DNA of 64,000 nt from an uncultured bacterium (GTDB lineage: Bacteria > Cyanobacteriota > Vampirovibrionia > Gastranaerophilales > Gastranaerophilaceae). A model generated the notes under the pieces. It made no database searches and had not been told where the DNA came from. It saw nothing but the letters and a program-made list of their open reading frames with translations. Positions 34,719 to 43,314 of the stretch are shown here, in pieces. The stretch spans positions 1-64,000 of the forward strand of contig CADAJP010000004.1 of assembly GCA_902788345.1 (NCBI GenBank), read 5' to 3'. Made by a program: the position numbers and the translations under genes. The number at the start of each line of letters is the position of its first letter. The stretch's first letter is position 1.

Positions 34719-36881
34719 TTAGTGGCAGCAAGTGCAAGTTGTACCGCAGCCGAATTGTTCTTTTGCTGCAGTCATATTAACTTTGATTCTGCCGTCAACT
34801 GCAATACCTTCACCTGTTTTTTCAGAAATTAACAACGGGTTAATATCTAATTCTGTGATGAAGCTGAAGTCTGAAACTAATTGAGATAATCTAAGGATTG
34901 TTTCTTCAATTTGTTCCATTTTTGCAGGAGTTGTGCCTCTTGCACCTTCAAGTAATTTGTATGCTTTTACTGATTTAATCATTTCTTTAGCATCAACATC
35001 AGTCAAAGGTGCAATTCTGAAGGTTACGTCTTTCATAACTTCAATAAATACACCGCCTAAACCGAACATCATCATATGACCGTATTGAGGGTCAGTTGCA
35101 ACACCGCAAACCATTTCACGATTGCCTTTAACCATTTCCTGAATGATTACGCCTTCCAAACCGTCTAACAAACCTTTTGCTTCTAATTTAGAAATAAGGT
35201 CTTGATATTCAGCTCTTAATTGTTCTGCTGATTGAATGTTTACTCTTACACCGCCAACATCTGTTTTGTGAGAAGTTGTTTTTGAAGTCATTTTCATTAC
35301 AACAGGGTATCCGATTGAATCTGCAATAGATACTGCCTGTTCTTCAGTTGTTGCAAAACCTGATTTACAAACTCTGATACCGTAAGCATCTAATACATCA
35401 ATAGATTCCCTTGTTGTTAATTGTTCACGACCGTCAGCGATGGATTGTTTAATAATTGATTCAGCTTTAGCCTTGTCGATATTGCTGAATGTCGGAATTT
35501 TACCTTCAGCTCTTTCAATCCACAATCTCTGTTGATTTAATCTGTGTAAACCTTCAGCTGCTTCTTCAGCGTACATAAAGAATGGAATATTAACATCCAT
35601 ATCAGATAATGCTGTGAAGAATTCACTCTTAGTCATAAATACGCCGATAACAGGTTTTTGAGGGTTCTTAGCTTTAATTTCCATCAATGCTTTAGCAACA
35701 TCAATATCTTTTAAGCCCAAGAACGGTAAGTAAATACAAATAATCATATCTACATTCTCATCGGCAATAACTGTTTCAAGTGTTTGTTTGTAGTGTTCGA
35801 TAGGAGCTGAAGCAATCATATCGATAGGGTTTTTAACAGATGCAGCAGATGGTAAGAAACTTCTTAATTTTTCTTTTGTAGCATCTGTAATTTTAGCGAT
35901 TTGCATACCATATTCACAAACTGCGTCAGTTGCCATAATACCAGGGCCGCCTGAATTTGTGATGATTGCTACTCTGTCACCTTTTGGAATAGGGCAGTTA
36001 GCAAAAACTTTAGCTGTAGAGAACAAGTTTTTCAAAGAGTATTCTCTGATTACGCCTGATTGGTTTAATAAAGCGTTAGCCGCTTTATCAGCACCGGCTA
36101 ATGAACCAGTGTGAGAAGATGCAGCAGAAGCACCTGCAGCTGATCTTCCTGCTTTTAGAGCTAAAATAGGTTTCTTTTTAGAAATTCTTGAAGCTAATTT
36201 TCTGAAGTTAGCAGGGTTTTGGATTGATTCCATATATAACAAAATTTGTTCAACGTCATCATCGTTTTCCCAATATTCTAAAGCAGTTTCTGCGTTAACA
36301 TCTGCTTGGTTACCGATTGAAATAAATTGTGCAAAACCTAAATTTAAGTCTTTCAAAATATTTAAAATACCGCCGCCTAAAGCACCGGATTGAGAAACGA
36401 AACCAATGTGTCCTCTTTCAGGTAAGCTTTCTGCGAAACATCCGTCCATTGAAATTTCAGGTAATGTGTTTACAACACCTAAACAGTTAGGACCAACACA
36501 TCTCATACCGTATTCCTGAACTTTAGCTAAAAGTTCTTTTTCTGCTTGAGCGCCTTCAGCACCGGTTTCTTTGAAGCCTGCTGTAATAATACAAAGACCT
36601 TTGATGCCTTTTTCGTGGCATTGATCTATTGTTGATAATACAAATTTTGCATTAACAACGATAATAGCTAAATCAATTTCTTCAGGTACTTCTAAAACTG
36701 AAGTGTATGCCTGTAAACCTTCAATGATTCCGCCCTTTGGGTTGATAGGGTAAATTTTACCGTTAAACTTGTACTCTTGAAGTCTTTTCATAATATCTGA
36801 ACCGATGGTGTGTTCTTTTGTGGAAGCACCAACAACGGCAATTGACTTCGGTTTCATAATTTTGTCTAAATTTGCTGTCAT
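34719..36881 (-). CDS. Acetate-CoA ligase (ADP-forming), fused alpha-beta
   Basis: Converts acetyl-CoA + ADP + Pi to acetate + ATP + CoA, an energy-yielding fermentation step, or the reverse. The 720-residue protein has an N-terminal CoA-binding Rossmann domain (SIAVVGAS), a CoA-ligase region with the phospho-His in SSHTGSLAG, and a C-terminal ATP-grasp domain (about 490-700). The fused layout is common in bacteria and some archaea. The last nine residues are the unusual Cys-rich CGTTCTCCH, not expected in this family; they might bind metal or be a redox handle. The start is behind AAAGGATAA. Monocistronic. Confidence 0.9.
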   Translation of the reverse strand: MTANLDKIMKPKSIAVVGASTKEHTIGSDIMKRLQEYKFNGKIYPINPKGGIIEGLQAYTSVLEVPEEIDLAIIVVNAKFVLSTIDQCHEKGIKGLCIITAGFKETGAEGAQAEKELLAKVQEYGMRCVGPNCLGVVNTLPEISMDGCFAESLPERGHIGFVSQSGALGGGILNILKDLNLGFAQFISIGNQADVNAETALEYWENDDDVEQILLYMESIQNPANFRKLASRISKKKPILALKAGRSAAGASAASSHTGSLAGADKAANALLNQSGVIREYSLKNLFSTAKVFANCPIPKGDRVAIITNSGGPGIMATDAVCEYGMQIAKITDATKEKLRSFLPSAASVKNPIDMIASAPIEHYKQTLETVIADENVDMIICIYLPFLGLKDIDVAKALMEIKAKNPQKPVIGVFMTKSEFFTALSDMDVNIPFFMYAEEAAEGLHRLNQQRLWIERAEGKIPTFSNIDKAKAESIIKQSIADGREQLTTRESIDVLDAYGIRVCKSGFATTEEQAVSIADSIGYPVVMKMTSKTTSHKTDVGGVRVNIQSAEQLRAEYQDLISKLEAKGLLDGLEGVIIQEMVKGNREMVCGVATDPQYGHMMMFGLGGVFIEVMKDVTFRIAPLTDVDAKEMIKSVKAYKLLEGARGTTPAKMEQIEETILRLSQLVSDFSFITELDINPLLISEKTGEGIAVDGRIKVNMTAAKEQFGCGTTCTCCH

Positions 36882-36961
36882 GTTTTTATCCTTTCCTTAT
36901 AGCCAGTAAAATTAAATCATGACTAAATTATATATCAAAAAAAATTAAATAAATACAACAA

Positions 36962-36991
36962 ACAGGTAAATTTAACACGAAATTTACCTGT
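36962..36991 (-). terminator. Terminator of the 37013-38446 gene
   Basis: Perfect 12-bp stem ACAGGTAAATTT / AAATTTACCTGT, 6-nt loop, followed on the minus strand by a T-rich stretch (TTGTTGTATTTATTT). Confidence 0.75.
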
Positions 36992-37012
36992 CAGTTGATT
37001 AAAAAAGTAATA

Positions 37013-38446
37013 TTAATTATCAGATTTTAATTTATCTATAATATAGCTATCAAGTAATCTTTCATCGCCGTTGTCAATATCTTTTATAATTTTTTCTATT
37101 TCTTTTTCGGCTCCCGTTGGAAGTTTATATTCTTCTGCTATTTCGTATGTTGCCTGTTTTATGCTGATATTTTCCCCTCCTGTTATGTGTTTAGGGAATG
37201 TTTTTCTGATTATATCCTTCATTTTTTTTGAGATAATTTCGTCATATAAATCTGTTTGGGTGTCTGCGAGTTTGAAATATTCTGTAAGTTTTTCAGAAAT
37301 CATATCAATTTTTATGTTTGCATAAAAATTATCCTTGGCAGCTTGTTTTGGAATATCCATGGCAAATTCTTCCGGATCTTGTGCAACCTTTGTTAAATCA
37401 ATAATCAAATTGATTTTTTGATCCGGAGTCAGATTAGATTGTGTAATAAATTTGTATGATTCTGATTTTGAAGGATTGTTTTGCGGAGCAAAAATTTCAA
37501 ATACATTTTCATAATCATTTTTGACTGCTTCAATACTCATTTTTCTGAATAATTCACCCTCAAAACATTCATCAATTTCTGTATATTCATCTTGAGCGAA
37601 TATTTTTCTTATGGATGCCAAATCGCTTATATGCGGATTTGTCATAGGTCTGTAATTAGAACTTACACTGTCTAAAGAGGCTCTTTGTAAAAATTCCCAG
37701 TTAAGTGCAGTCGATTGGTTTTCATTTAAGTCAAATTTTTTCTCAAGTTTTTCTATTAATTCTGCCTGATGGCCGATTAAATCTTCATCATTAAATAATT
37801 CTGATATGGATTTTAAATTATTTTCTTTAAGGTATTCCTCGACAGTTTTTCTGAATTCGTAGCTTTCTTCGGGAGTTTGGCGGAGTAATTTTTTTGCATA
37901 TTTGTAAAAAGAATCATCTGCACTGTTTTCAAGTATATTTTTAAATCCTTCCAGAGGTCTGATATCCCCTCCAATAACTTTTTCAAGATACATATCATCC
38001 CTTGCATGTCCGTTTAGACCAAGCGGGATGTAGTCTTTCCCGTCATCGCAACGTCTTATCAGCTCGTCTGCAATATATTCATTTGACAAGTCATCATCTT
38101 CGCTTATTTTTAAAACCTTTGTTATTTTTTGCTGCAGTTCAACCTGTTCGTCAAAATGTTCTTCTCCGCCAATGTCGCTAAGTGACTGAATTTTATTTTC
38201 TCTTAAATATTTCCATATTGTATTTCTTAAATTGTTTGCGGCTTCTTCATTCAATTTAAGTTCCTTTGTAAGAATATTTACAAAAGACTTATCGCAAATA
38301 TCCGTTAATATTCTTGCTGCCCCTGTAAAACATACGCTGTCGCAGTTTGGCTGGTTAAGACAATTTAATTTGATTTGTTTATTATTTTGGGGTTTGTTGT
38401 TTATTTGGTTATGGTAAATGTTTGCAAAATTAACTGGTGATATCAT
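37013..38446 (-). CDS. Hypothetical protein with N-terminal SVCFTG motif and duplicated helical domain
   Basis: A 477-residue soluble protein, started behind a strong GGAGG. The Asn/Gln-rich N-terminus has SVCFTG at residues 37-42. Two similar ~60-residue helical units follow: one beginning NTIWKYLRENKIQSLSDI, the other KTVEEYLKENNLKSISEL (spaced ~120 residues apart), each continuing with a Glu/Gln-rich helix. The rest is acidic and helical with no catalytic motif. It stands alone with its own terminator. Function unknown; the N-terminal motif links it to the other FTG/FTS proteins. Confidence 0.65.
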   Translation of the reverse strand: MISPVNFANIYHNQINNKPQNNKQIKLNCLNQPNCDSVCFTGAARILTDICDKSFVNILTKELKLNEEAANNLRNTIWKYLRENKIQSLSDIGGEEHFDEQVELQQKITKVLKISEDDDLSNEYIADELIRRCDDGKDYIPLGLNGHARDDMYLEKVIGGDIRPLEGFKNILENSADDSFYKYAKKLLRQTPEESYEFRKTVEEYLKENNLKSISELFNDEDLIGHQAELIEKLEKKFDLNENQSTALNWEFLQRASLDSVSSNYRPMTNPHISDLASIRKIFAQDEYTEIDECFEGELFRKMSIEAVKNDYENVFEIFAPQNNPSKSESYKFITQSNLTPDQKINLIIDLTKVAQDPEEFAMDIPKQAAKDNFYANIKIDMISEKLTEYFKLADTQTDLYDEIISKKMKDIIRKTFPKHITGGENISIKQATYEIAEEYKLPTGAEKEIEKIIKDIDNGDERLLDSYIIDKLKSDN

Positions 38447-38605
38447 TTTTAATGACCTCCGCTTCGGTCTAAAAAAATGAAAATGATAAATTTTGCGCCA
38501 TATTTGGTATTATTTTTACAAACCTTAATACCTCGTAACCTGTGTTTTATAAATTTTGCGTCAGGTTGTGCGGTATTTTACTGGTGCTCATTTACAAATT
38601 TTTGT
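38447..38605. other. Intergenic region with ATAAATTTTGCG direct repeat
   Basis: ATAAATTTTGCG occurs at about 38486 and 38549, ~63 bases apart, each followed by a TGGTAT/CGGTAT-like stretch. Near 38457-38472 a small GACC/GGTC hairpin includes the GGAGG of the upstream FTG gene and could mask it. No other gene or RNA is visible. Confidence 0.35.
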
Positions 38606-40606
38606 TTAAATACTTGTCGTTAAAGACGGAGCAATGGTAATAAATGCTCTTACAAGGTCGCTGTCCCATTGCTTTCCTGCACCGTCATGCAAAATTGCAC
38701 AGGCTTTTTCTATCGGCATACCTTTTCTGTATGGTCTGTCGCTGACAAGAGCATGATATGCATCTGCAACCGACACAATTCTTGCTTCTAATGGGATATT
38801 TTCACCCTCTAAATTGTCAGGATAACCTTTACCGTCTAATCTTTCGTGGTGATGTTTTACAATTGGTATAAATTCTCTTAATGCCTCATTTGGAGCAAGC
38901 ACTTTTTCGGCTCCAATAGTCGGATGCTGTTTCATAATTTTCCATTCTTCATCATTCAGTTTACCCGGTTTTTTAAGTACACTTTCCGGAATACCGATTT
39001 TACCTATATCATGGAGCATTGCACCAATTTTAATTCTTTGAACTTCAGGTTCCGGCAGATTAATTGCACGGGCAAGAGCTTCTGAATATCTTGAAACACT
39101 TGTAGAATGACCTTTTGTGTATGGGTCTTTTGCATCAATTGCACCTGCAAGAGATGTTACCATTTCCATAAGATTGTTGTGGTTTAATATTTCAACATTG
39201 TTAATCTTTTTAACAAGTTCATCTTCAAAATTTATACCGTTTTCAAAATGGCGTTTTGCCAAAATTTCCGCAAAAGAATTTACGGCAACATCATCCCAGA
39301 AATTAAAATCTTCCGTACTGATTATCGCAGACATACCTTCTTTATAGCCTTTTGCCTGAGAAATATACATAGCCTGTTCTGATAAAAGTAATAATTTTTC
39401 TTGGTCCTGTGCTGAATTAGGATAGGTTGCAATGCCGACAGAAACCTTTACAGGTCCGACATCATCAACAAAACAGCATGACAGACAGTAGGTAATGTAT
39501 TCTGCCATGTATTTTGCACTTTTTGTGTCTGTTTCCGGCATAATTACGGCGATTTCATCTCCGCCGTATCTTCCTGCAGAATCAGTATTTTTAATATTTT
39601 GTTTTACTTTATCCGCAATAATTTTGATAACTTCATCACCTTTCGCGTGTCCCAGCTCTCTATTAATTTTGGAAATATTATTTACATCAAACATGACGAC
39701 AGACAAAGGTGTGTTGTTGTCTTGTGCTTTTTGAAGTTCTTTTGCCAAGACTTCCTGAAAACCTCTATGTGTGTATAACGAGGTTAAAGTATCAGTGTTT
39801 GCATATTTGTTTGTTTGCTCAAGAAGTTGGATATTGTGAATATACATTCCGATATAGTTTGCCATAAATGTTGCTACATTTATGTTTATTCTTGAAATGC
39901 TTTTGCCTGCAAGTAATACGCCCATACACTTGTTGCCGGACATCATAGGCAAAATTACGGATTTTGTTTTTGAAAAATATGATATTTTTATATAATCTAC
40001 ATCGTCTTTTTCTATAATTGTTTTGGTATTAAAGCATTTAATAATCGGATTTTCCTCATCAGAGAGAAAAACTTTTGAGCTGTAGGAATTTCCGGCTTTA
40101 GAATATAATTTTAAATTAAGGCATTTGGATTTTTCATGTAAAAGACCAAAACCGATGAAATCCCAGTCAAACTTGTTTACCAGAATATCATTAAGGTTAG
40201 AAAATAAATCAATTAAATTTTGGTTAGTTAAAAATACATCTGAAACATATTTCATCATTTCAGCATAATTTATCTGTGCAGAAACTTTTGCCATAGATGT
40301 CGGGCGATTCAGAGTAAGCGGATGAGGTTTTGCTTTTTTGTTGTTAAAGTTGTTTATTGTCTGAACAATATCGCTAAAATTCCCTTCGCTTCCATAAGGA
40401 TTTTCCTTGATGGTGTTTGCGGCAGATGTGCCTAAAACTTCTTCAAGCTCCTTTTTGTACGGATTTTTCTTTTTTAAGGCAGATTTTGTTTCATGCTTTT
40501 TAATGCCATTTGCAATATTCTCAATAGGATTACTGCTTAATGACTTTCCTGCATCCTTATTCTTGCTGCTGACAAGATTTTTTACTTCTTTGTCCGTATT
40601 TTCCAA
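38606..40606 (-). CDS. GAF-GGDEF-HD-GYP cyclic-di-GMP protein
   Basis: A 666-residue soluble protein that could both make and degrade c-di-GMP. After a Lys/Asn-rich N-terminus comes a GAF-like region (about 110-260). A GGDEF domain follows with the signature GGDEI (in AGRYGGDEIAVIMPETD). The residue triplet before it is KNTD where an inhibitory RxxD often sits, so product inhibition may be weakened. The C-terminal HD-GYP phosphodiesterase has HDIGKIGIPE and HHERLDGKGYP, both complete. TTG start behind AAGGT; no upstream ATG fits. No membrane helix. The PilZ protein at the window's left edge is a candidate effector. Confidence 0.92.
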   Translation of the reverse strand: MENTDKEVKNLVSSKNKDAGKSLSSNPIENIANGIKKHETKSALKKKNPYKKELEEVLGTSAANTIKENPYGSEGNFSDIVQTINNFNNKKAKPHPLTLNRPTSMAKVSAQINYAEMMKYVSDVFLTNQNLIDLFSNLNDILVNKFDWDFIGFGLLHEKSKCLNLKLYSKAGNSYSSKVFLSDEENPIIKCFNTKTIIEKDDVDYIKISYFSKTKSVILPMMSGNKCMGVLLAGKSISRININVATFMANYIGMYIHNIQLLEQTNKYANTDTLTSLYTHRGFQEVLAKELQKAQDNNTPLSVVMFDVNNISKINRELGHAKGDEVIKIIADKVKQNIKNTDSAGRYGGDEIAVIMPETDTKSAKYMAEYITYCLSCCFVDDVGPVKVSVGIATYPNSAQDQEKLLLLSEQAMYISQAKGYKEGMSAIISTEDFNFWDDVAVNSFAEILAKRHFENGINFEDELVKKINNVEILNHNNLMEMVTSLAGAIDAKDPYTKGHSTSVSRYSEALARAINLPEPEVQRIKIGAMLHDIGKIGIPESVLKKPGKLNDEEWKIMKQHPTIGAEKVLAPNEALREFIPIVKHHHERLDGKGYPDNLEGENIPLEARIVSVADAYHALVSDRPYRKGMPIEKACAILHDGAGKQWDSDLVRAFITIAPSLTTSI

Positions 40607-40672
40607 AATTTCTACCTTAATTTTTGTTGTATTTTATATAAATCCTGTGAATTAATTTTTTGTCTGTTTTTG

Positions 40673-40701
40673 AACTTATTTTTACATAACTTAAATAAGT
40701 T
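40673..40701. repeat. Small inverted repeat in the 40607-40903 gap
   Basis: Arms AACTTATTT / AAATAAGTT with an 11-nt spacer, upstream of the GGDEF/HD-GYP gene. Could be an operator, but AT-rich chance pairing is possible. Confidence 0.3.
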
Positions 40702-40848
40702 TACTCCGAAAAAAGAGTTTTTTAAATACTTCAAACAGATGGAATATAAATATTCCTTACAGAGAGAGTTTACTAACCAATATTACTACACTTATAGTAT
40801 ATAATATTTTTTATATTTTTTCCAGTTGTTGTTTAGATTTGTAAAGCA

Positions 40849-40886
40849 AACAACCCTTCCAATAATTTGGAAAGGTTGTTTTTTTA
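40849..40886 (-). terminator. Terminator of the LysM gene
   Basis: Hairpin with arms AACAACCCTTCC / GGAAAGGTTGTT (one mismatch) and an 8-nt loop, between the GGDEF/HD-GYP start and the LysM stop. Seven T on the + strand and a T-rich run on the minus strand. Confidence 0.6.
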
Positions 40887-40903
40887 TATGTATCATCACT
40901 ATC

Positions 40904-41932
40904 TTATGCGACTAATTTCAATGATTGATTTGGTTGAATTATTACTCTGTAGCAATCTTTTTCGTAGTGTAAATTATTCAATTGCATCAATTCTTCTGTG
41001 TGCTGCATTATCTGAACATCAGTCGGATTGTAATCTTTTTCATCTTTATGAAGTTCCATCAAATGAGCTCTTGCTATGTTCCATACATTGTCACCTTTAG
41101 CTACTGTGTATGGTCCGTTTGCACTCATTTTACCGTTTACCGGAGCATTTGCCAAATCATTTTCAGGACTGCTTGTTGATGTTGGAGCCGGAATTTCTTT
41201 GTTTCTTGTGAATAAGTAAACTCCGCCTGCAACTACCGCAGCTGCTGCCGCTGCAACTAATCCGATTTTACCTTTTTTAGTTGCTGCGAATGATTTAAGT
41301 TTTTCCAATATGCCTTTAAGACCTTTAGCTGTATCAGATTTTGCCGGAGAAGGTAAACCTGCAGGATTATTAGCTGTCGTTTGAGCTGCTTTTTTTACTC
41401 CGTTAGGTAAACCTAATATTTTTGAAGCACCATTTCCTGCTGCTGATGTTCCGCCTGTTGCTGCAGTTGTTGAACTTGCTGCAGCACCTGTAGCTGCAAC
41501 TGCACCGGTATTTGTTGCTGCTTGTGTAACTGCCGGTAAATTTTCTCCGGCCTGTGCTGCGGATTTTCCTAATCTTTTTTCGATAGCCGCAATCTGTTCA
41601 GGTGTCAGATCTGCTCCTCGCCAATTAAAATTCGGATCACTTGCAATTTTTTTAAGCATTTTATCTATAAATTTTTCGCTTACTTTTGGTTTTGTTGCTG
41701 CTTTTATTGCTTCATCATAAACACCGCCTGCCAAATTAGGTAATCTCAACTGTTGTTTTGGTGCGTTTGCCAAGTAGTTAGGCAACTGAAGTTTAGCTGC
41801 AGCTTCCTTTTTAACCGCTTCCAACGCAACATGTGTTTGTTGTCTTTTTACAGCCTCTTTGCCGATTGCTTTTCCGTATCGTGCATAAAATTTGTCAGAC
41901 TGACTTAATCCTGAGTATTTGTCAATAGCCAT
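40904..41932 (-). CDS. Membrane-anchored LysM-domain protein
   Basis: A 342-residue protein started behind AGGGGA. The N-terminal ~140 residues are helical and Lys/Ala-rich. An Ala/Thr/Gly-rich low-complexity stretch (about 140-205) follows, then a single membrane helix (GLVAAAAAAVVAGGVYLF) near residues 230-250. The C-terminal LysM-like domain (about 275-340) starts YTVAKGDNVWNIARAHL, the typical LysM opening. This puts the N-terminal part in the cytoplasm and the peptidoglycan-binding LysM outside, so it may link the cell interior to the wall. Monocistronic. Confidence 0.8.
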   Translation of the reverse strand: MAIDKYSGLSQSDKFYARYGKAIGKEAVKRQQTHVALEAVKKEAAAKLQLPNYLANAPKQQLRLPNLAGGVYDEAIKAATKPKVSEKFIDKMLKKIASDPNFNWRGADLTPEQIAAIEKRLGKSAAQAGENLPAVTQAATNTGAVAATGAAASSTTAATGGTSAAGNGASKILGLPNGVKKAAQTTANNPAGLPSPAKSDTAKGLKGILEKLKSFAATKKGKIGLVAAAAAAVVAGGVYLFTRNKEIPAPTSTSSPENDLANAPVNGKMSANGPYTVAKGDNVWNIARAHLMELHKDEKDYNPTDVQIMQHTEELMQLNNLHYEKDCYRVIIQPNQSLKLVA

Positions 41933-42156
41933 ATCATTTCCCCTATGTTTATTTATCCCCTGTACTTTTATAAAGTATTTTTGTTTTTGAAAATTGACTT
42001 TTTCAATTGCTCATGTTACAAAATATTAACATTAATCTCAAAACAGGCTTCAATACTGGTTTTTAGACTTTACATTTGTGATATATTTACCCACTTGCGA
42101 AAAAAATATGTGTATTATATTATAGATTTATATTGTGTAAAAGTGAGGAATAATAA

Positions 42157-42396
42157 ATGAACCAAATAATTAAAGTAGCCTGGGATTTAAACGAAAATAC
42201 AGATAACAGATACAAATTAGTTTATGAAATTGCAGAACTTGCAAAAAAATTAGTGGACGAAAGTCAGGCAAGAAAAGCAAGAGAAGGTTTTGGCTTTGAT
42301 GAAGGTCATGAATCTGCTTATACAAAAGAAAACCCTGTAGAGCATGCTCTTATGGTAAAAGCTTCCGAGGCAGATGATAACAGATTAGTAGGTTAG
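42157..42396 (+). CDS. rpoZ: Probable RNA polymerase omega subunit
   Basis: A 79-residue protein with the omega-like pattern NRYKLVYEIAELAKKL followed by a basic/acidic loop and NPVEHALMVKASE, corresponding to the conserved KPVxxAlxE of RpoZ. Omega stabilises beta-prime assembly. The middle (REGFGFDEGHESAYTKE) is unlike E. coli omega, so the family call is likely but not certain. The start is behind GAGG. It is followed by a weak terminator and then the purine nucleoside phosphorylase gene. Confidence 0.6.
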   Translation: MNQIIKVAWDLNENTDNRYKLVYEIAELAKKLVDESQARKAREGFGFDEGHESAYTKENPVEHALMVKASEADDNRLVG

Positions 42397-42405
42397 TTGT
42401 AGAAG

Positions 42406-42444
42406 AAAAACACATGGCGAAATATAATCTCTGTGTGTTTTTTT
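42406..42444 (+). terminator. Likely terminator after rpoZ
   Basis: Stem AAAAACACA / TGTGTTTTT, 19-nt loop and a T-run; overlaps the tail of any longer downstream frame, supporting the later start of the next gene. Confidence 0.5.
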
Positions 42445-42468
42445 GTAATTGTACGGGTTAATGATTAT

Positions 42469-43272
42469 ATGTGGGAAACTCTTGATTATATAAATACTTA
42501 CACTGATTATTTTAAACCTGAAATAGGCATTATATTAGGTTCGGGTTTAGGAGAGTTAGCTGATAAATATTGTGAATATTCTATCCCTTATTCTCACATT
42601 CCGAATTTCAGCCAATCTGCAGTAGAGGGGCACAAGGGACAGCTTGTATTTGCAAATATAGAAGATCGTCCTGTTGTTATGATGCAGGGCAGAAATCACT
42701 ATTATGAAGGCTATACAATGGAACAGGTTACTTTTCCTGTAAAGGTAATGAAATCTTTGGGGGTAAAAACTCTGATAGTTACCAATGCTGCCGGAGCTAT
42801 CAATAAAAGCTTCAGGCCGGGTGATTTGATGGTGATTACCGATCATATAAATTTAATGGGTGAAAATCCTCTCAGGGGTAAAAACGATGATTTATTGGGG
42901 ACAAGATTCCCTGATATGTCTGAAATTTATAATAAAAATCTTATTAAAATCGTTGATGCTGCTGCAAAATTATTAAATATCAATTTAAAACATGGTGTGT
43001 ATATTGCATCATCAGGGCCAAGTTATGAAACTCCCGCAGAAATCAATATGGCAAGAGTACTAGGTGCTGATGCTGCCGGAATGTCCACTGTGCCGGAAAC
43101 TATTGTGGCAAATTACTGCGGAATGAAGGTTATAGGTATAAGTTGTATTTCAAATTATGCAAGCGGTGTATCAACCAAAAAACTTTCTCACGATGAGGTT
43201 ATAAAAACGACACAGGAAGTGAAAGATAAATTCAGTGCTTTGATATTGAAAATTTTACGAAACATAAAATAA
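42469..43272 (+). CDS. Purine nucleoside phosphorylase (PNP/MTAP family)
   Basis: Phosphorolysis of purine nucleosides to free base and (deoxy)ribose-1-phosphate for salvage. The 267-residue protein has the phosphate-binding GSGLGELA, GRNHYYEGY, the family signature KTLIVTNAAGAIN and the base-binding SGPSYETPAEI. The start was set at ATG 42469; a GTG at 42433 sits inside the rpoZ terminator. There is no clear ribosome binding site before 42469 and only a weak -10 6 nt upstream, so initiation here is uncertain. Ends before a strong bidirectional terminator. Confidence 0.9.
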   Translation: MWETLDYINTYTDYFKPEIGIILGSGLGELADKYCEYSIPYSHIPNFSQSAVEGHKGQLVFANIEDRPVVMMQGRNHYYEGYTMEQVTFPVKVMKSLGVKTLIVTNAAGAINKSFRPGDLMVITDHINLMGENPLRGKNDDLLGTRFPDMSEIYNKNLIKIVDAAAKLLNINLKHGVYIASSGPSYETPAEINMARVLGADAAGMSTVPETIVANYCGMKVIGISCISNYASGVSTKKLSHDEVIKTTQEVKDKFSALILKILRNIK

Positions 43273-43295
43273 AAGACCGGAATAACCGGTCTTTT
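43271..43295. terminator. Bidirectional terminator between PNP and glnA
   Basis: Stem AAAAGACCGG / CCGGTCTTTT with loop AATAA, between converging genes. Confidence 0.9.
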
Positions 43296-43314
43296 ATTTT
43301 TCATAAAGTTATTT

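Noticed and set aside
42433..43272. Longer PNP frame from GTG 42433
   Set aside because: The extra residues are encoded by the rpoZ terminator hairpin, and conserved PNP sequence begins after ATG 42469.
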